DNA from: a bacterium
GTDB lineage: Bacteria > Desulfobacterota > GWC2-55-46 > DRQE01
NCBI GenBank assembly: GCA_027017505.1
Contig: JALUQR010000200.1
Location: 1-6,963 of the forward strand
DNA: 6,963 bases
Direction of reading: 5' to 3'
Of the stretch, positions 5,922 through 6,963 are shown piece after piece. The translations under genes were made by a program, and so were the position numbers. How positions within the stretch are numbered: position 1 is the stretch's first letter; each line of letters begins with the position of its first letter. The notes beneath the pieces are model-generated. The model saw only the letters and a program-made list of their open reading frames with translations, was not told where the DNA came from and did no database searches.

Positions 5922-6963
5922 TCAATCTGCCTGTTTCCTCAGGAATGTGGGTGTGTCGTATATATCGTCCTCATCGGGTAAGGGTTCAAACGGGGTTCTC
6001 TTTATTATCTCCTTCCGTGAGAGCTCCATTATATCTTCTGTTCTGCCCTTTCTTATGTGGGTTGGCACATCCAGGTTATCCATGGCTGGTATACCCGTTC
6101 CCCTGGAAAGCCCTCTTCTTTCCTCTCTGCCAAGCCCTGTTGCTATGACTGTAACCCTTATCTCGTCTGCCATTGTCTCGTCTATCACTGCACCCATTAT
6201 TATGGTTGCATCGGGGTCTGCCTCTTCGTGCACGAGGGCTGACGCCTCGTTTATGTCGTTAAGGGTGAGGTCTGACGAGCCTGTTATGTTTATGAGCACG
6301 CCCTTTGCACCCTCTATGGATATATCCTCAAGCAGTGGGCTTGATATGGCGAGCCTTGCAGCCTCTGCCCCTCTGTTCTCTCCCCTTGCAACACCACTTC
6401 CCATTATGGCCTGCCCCATCTCTGACATTATGGTTCTCACATCTGCAAAGTCCACATTTACGAGGCCCGGCACGGTTATAACATCTGATATGCCCTTTAC
6501 CGCCTGGTATAGCACCTCATCTGCCTTCTGGAAGGCATTGGTAAGGGTTGTGTTCTTTCCCACAACGGAGAGCAGTCTCTGGTTGGGTATGGTTATGACT
6601 GTGTCCACCACCTCTTTGAGTCTTTTTATGCCCTCCTCTGCTATCTTCTGTTTTTTTGCACCCTCCCATACGAATGGTTTGGTAACAACTGCGACGACCA
6701 GTGCTCCGCACTCTTTTGCAACCTCTGCGACCACTGGTGCTCCGCCTGTGCCAGTGCCTCCGCCCATGCCAGCGGTTATAAACACCATGTCTGTGTCCTG
6801 GCAGACCTCTGCTATCTCGTCCCTGCTTTCTTCTGCTGCCTTTCTGCCCACCTCCGGGTTTGCGCCTGCACCAAGCCCCTTTGTGATGTTTGCACCGAGC
6901 TGTATCTTCGTGTCAGCCAGTGATGTATCGAGCACCTGTATGTCCGTGTTTGCTGCTATAAAC
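5922..6963 (-). CDS. ftsZ: Cell division protein FtsZ, 5'-truncated by the window edge
   Basis: The tubulin-like GTPase that forms the Z ring at the division site. About 346 residues are visible. The frame is open to the window end and begins FIAANTDIQVLDTSL, matching about residue 40 of E. coli FtsZ, so about 39 N-terminal residues with the first glycine-rich nucleotide-binding loop lie outside. The tubulin signature GGGTGTG is at visible residues 67-73. The T7 catalytic loop NVDFADVRTIM is present near 169. The C-terminus ends YDTPTFLRKQAD, the conserved peptide that binds FtsA/ZipA-type anchors. The linker before it is short (about 45 residues). The GTG at 6935 is an internal Val codon, not a start. 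The arsC-like gene follows after 22 nt with no terminator visible, suggesting co-transcription with a division operon further right. Confidence 0.97.
   Translation of the reverse strand, partial: FIAANTDIQVLDTSLADTKIQLGANITKGLGAGANPEVGRKAAEESRDEIAEVCQDTDMVFITAGMGGGTGTGGAPVVAEVAKECGALVVAVVTKPFVWEGAKKQKIAEEGIKRLKEVVDTVITIPNQRLLSVVGKNTTLTNAFQKADEVLYQAVKGISDVITVPGLVNVDFADVRTIMSEMGQAIMGSGVARGENRGAEAARLAISSPLLEDISIEGAKGVLINITGSSDLTLNDINEASALVHEEADPDATIIMGAVIDETMADEIRVTVIATGLGREERRGLSRGTGIPAMDNLDVPTHIRKGRTEDIMELSRKEIIKRTPFEPLPDEDDIYDTPTFLRKQAD

Overview
The window looks like a gene-dense bacterial chromosome segment with no mobile elements, RNA genes or CRISPR. It carries parts of ten protein genes, eight on the minus strand and two on the plus strand. 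The organism is probably Gram-negative: there is a lipobox lipoprotein, and the FtsZ tail is close to the proteobacterial consensus. Coding strands are rich in purines and in AGG/AGA (Arg) and ATA (Ile) codons, which is common in thermophilic lineages such as Nitrospirota, Thermodesulfobacteria or Aquificota. The exact phylum is an inference only.

Right end, minus strand (6963 down to 3761): a 5'-truncated ftsZ, then an ArsC/low-molecular-weight phosphatase-type protein, then a PhoB-like response regulator and a PhoR-like histidine kinase. Gaps are 22 nt (ftsZ to arsC-like), a 4-nt ATGA overlap (arsC-like to regulator) and 4 nt (regulator to kinase), so the four probably form one transcription unit. 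The kinase has a PAS domain but no membrane segment, so it probably senses a cytoplasmic cue. The ArsC-like protein keeps the CX5R catalytic loop and a second cysteine, but lacks the third cysteine of thioredoxin-coupled arsenate reductases.

Middle, minus strand (3760 down to 885): an 82-bp intergenic gap holds an extended -10 promoter. It is followed by an ABC ATPase, its ABC-2 type permease, rsmI (16S rRNA C1402 ribose methyltransferase) and a small membrane-anchored coiled-coil protein. Gaps are 0, 5 and 2 nt, and two genes use GTG starts with good Shine-Dalgarno sequences inside the preceding gene. This is a second operon.

Left end, plus strand (46 to 875): an acylphosphatase and a small lipoprotein of unknown function, nearly abutting. 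They converge on the second operon with only 9 bp between stop codons and no clear terminator.

No clearly new multi-gene system is visible. The points most worth a second look are the ArsC-like protein with an incomplete cysteine relay placed between ftsZ and a soluble phoBR pair, and the two uncharacterised envelope proteins that end convergently.
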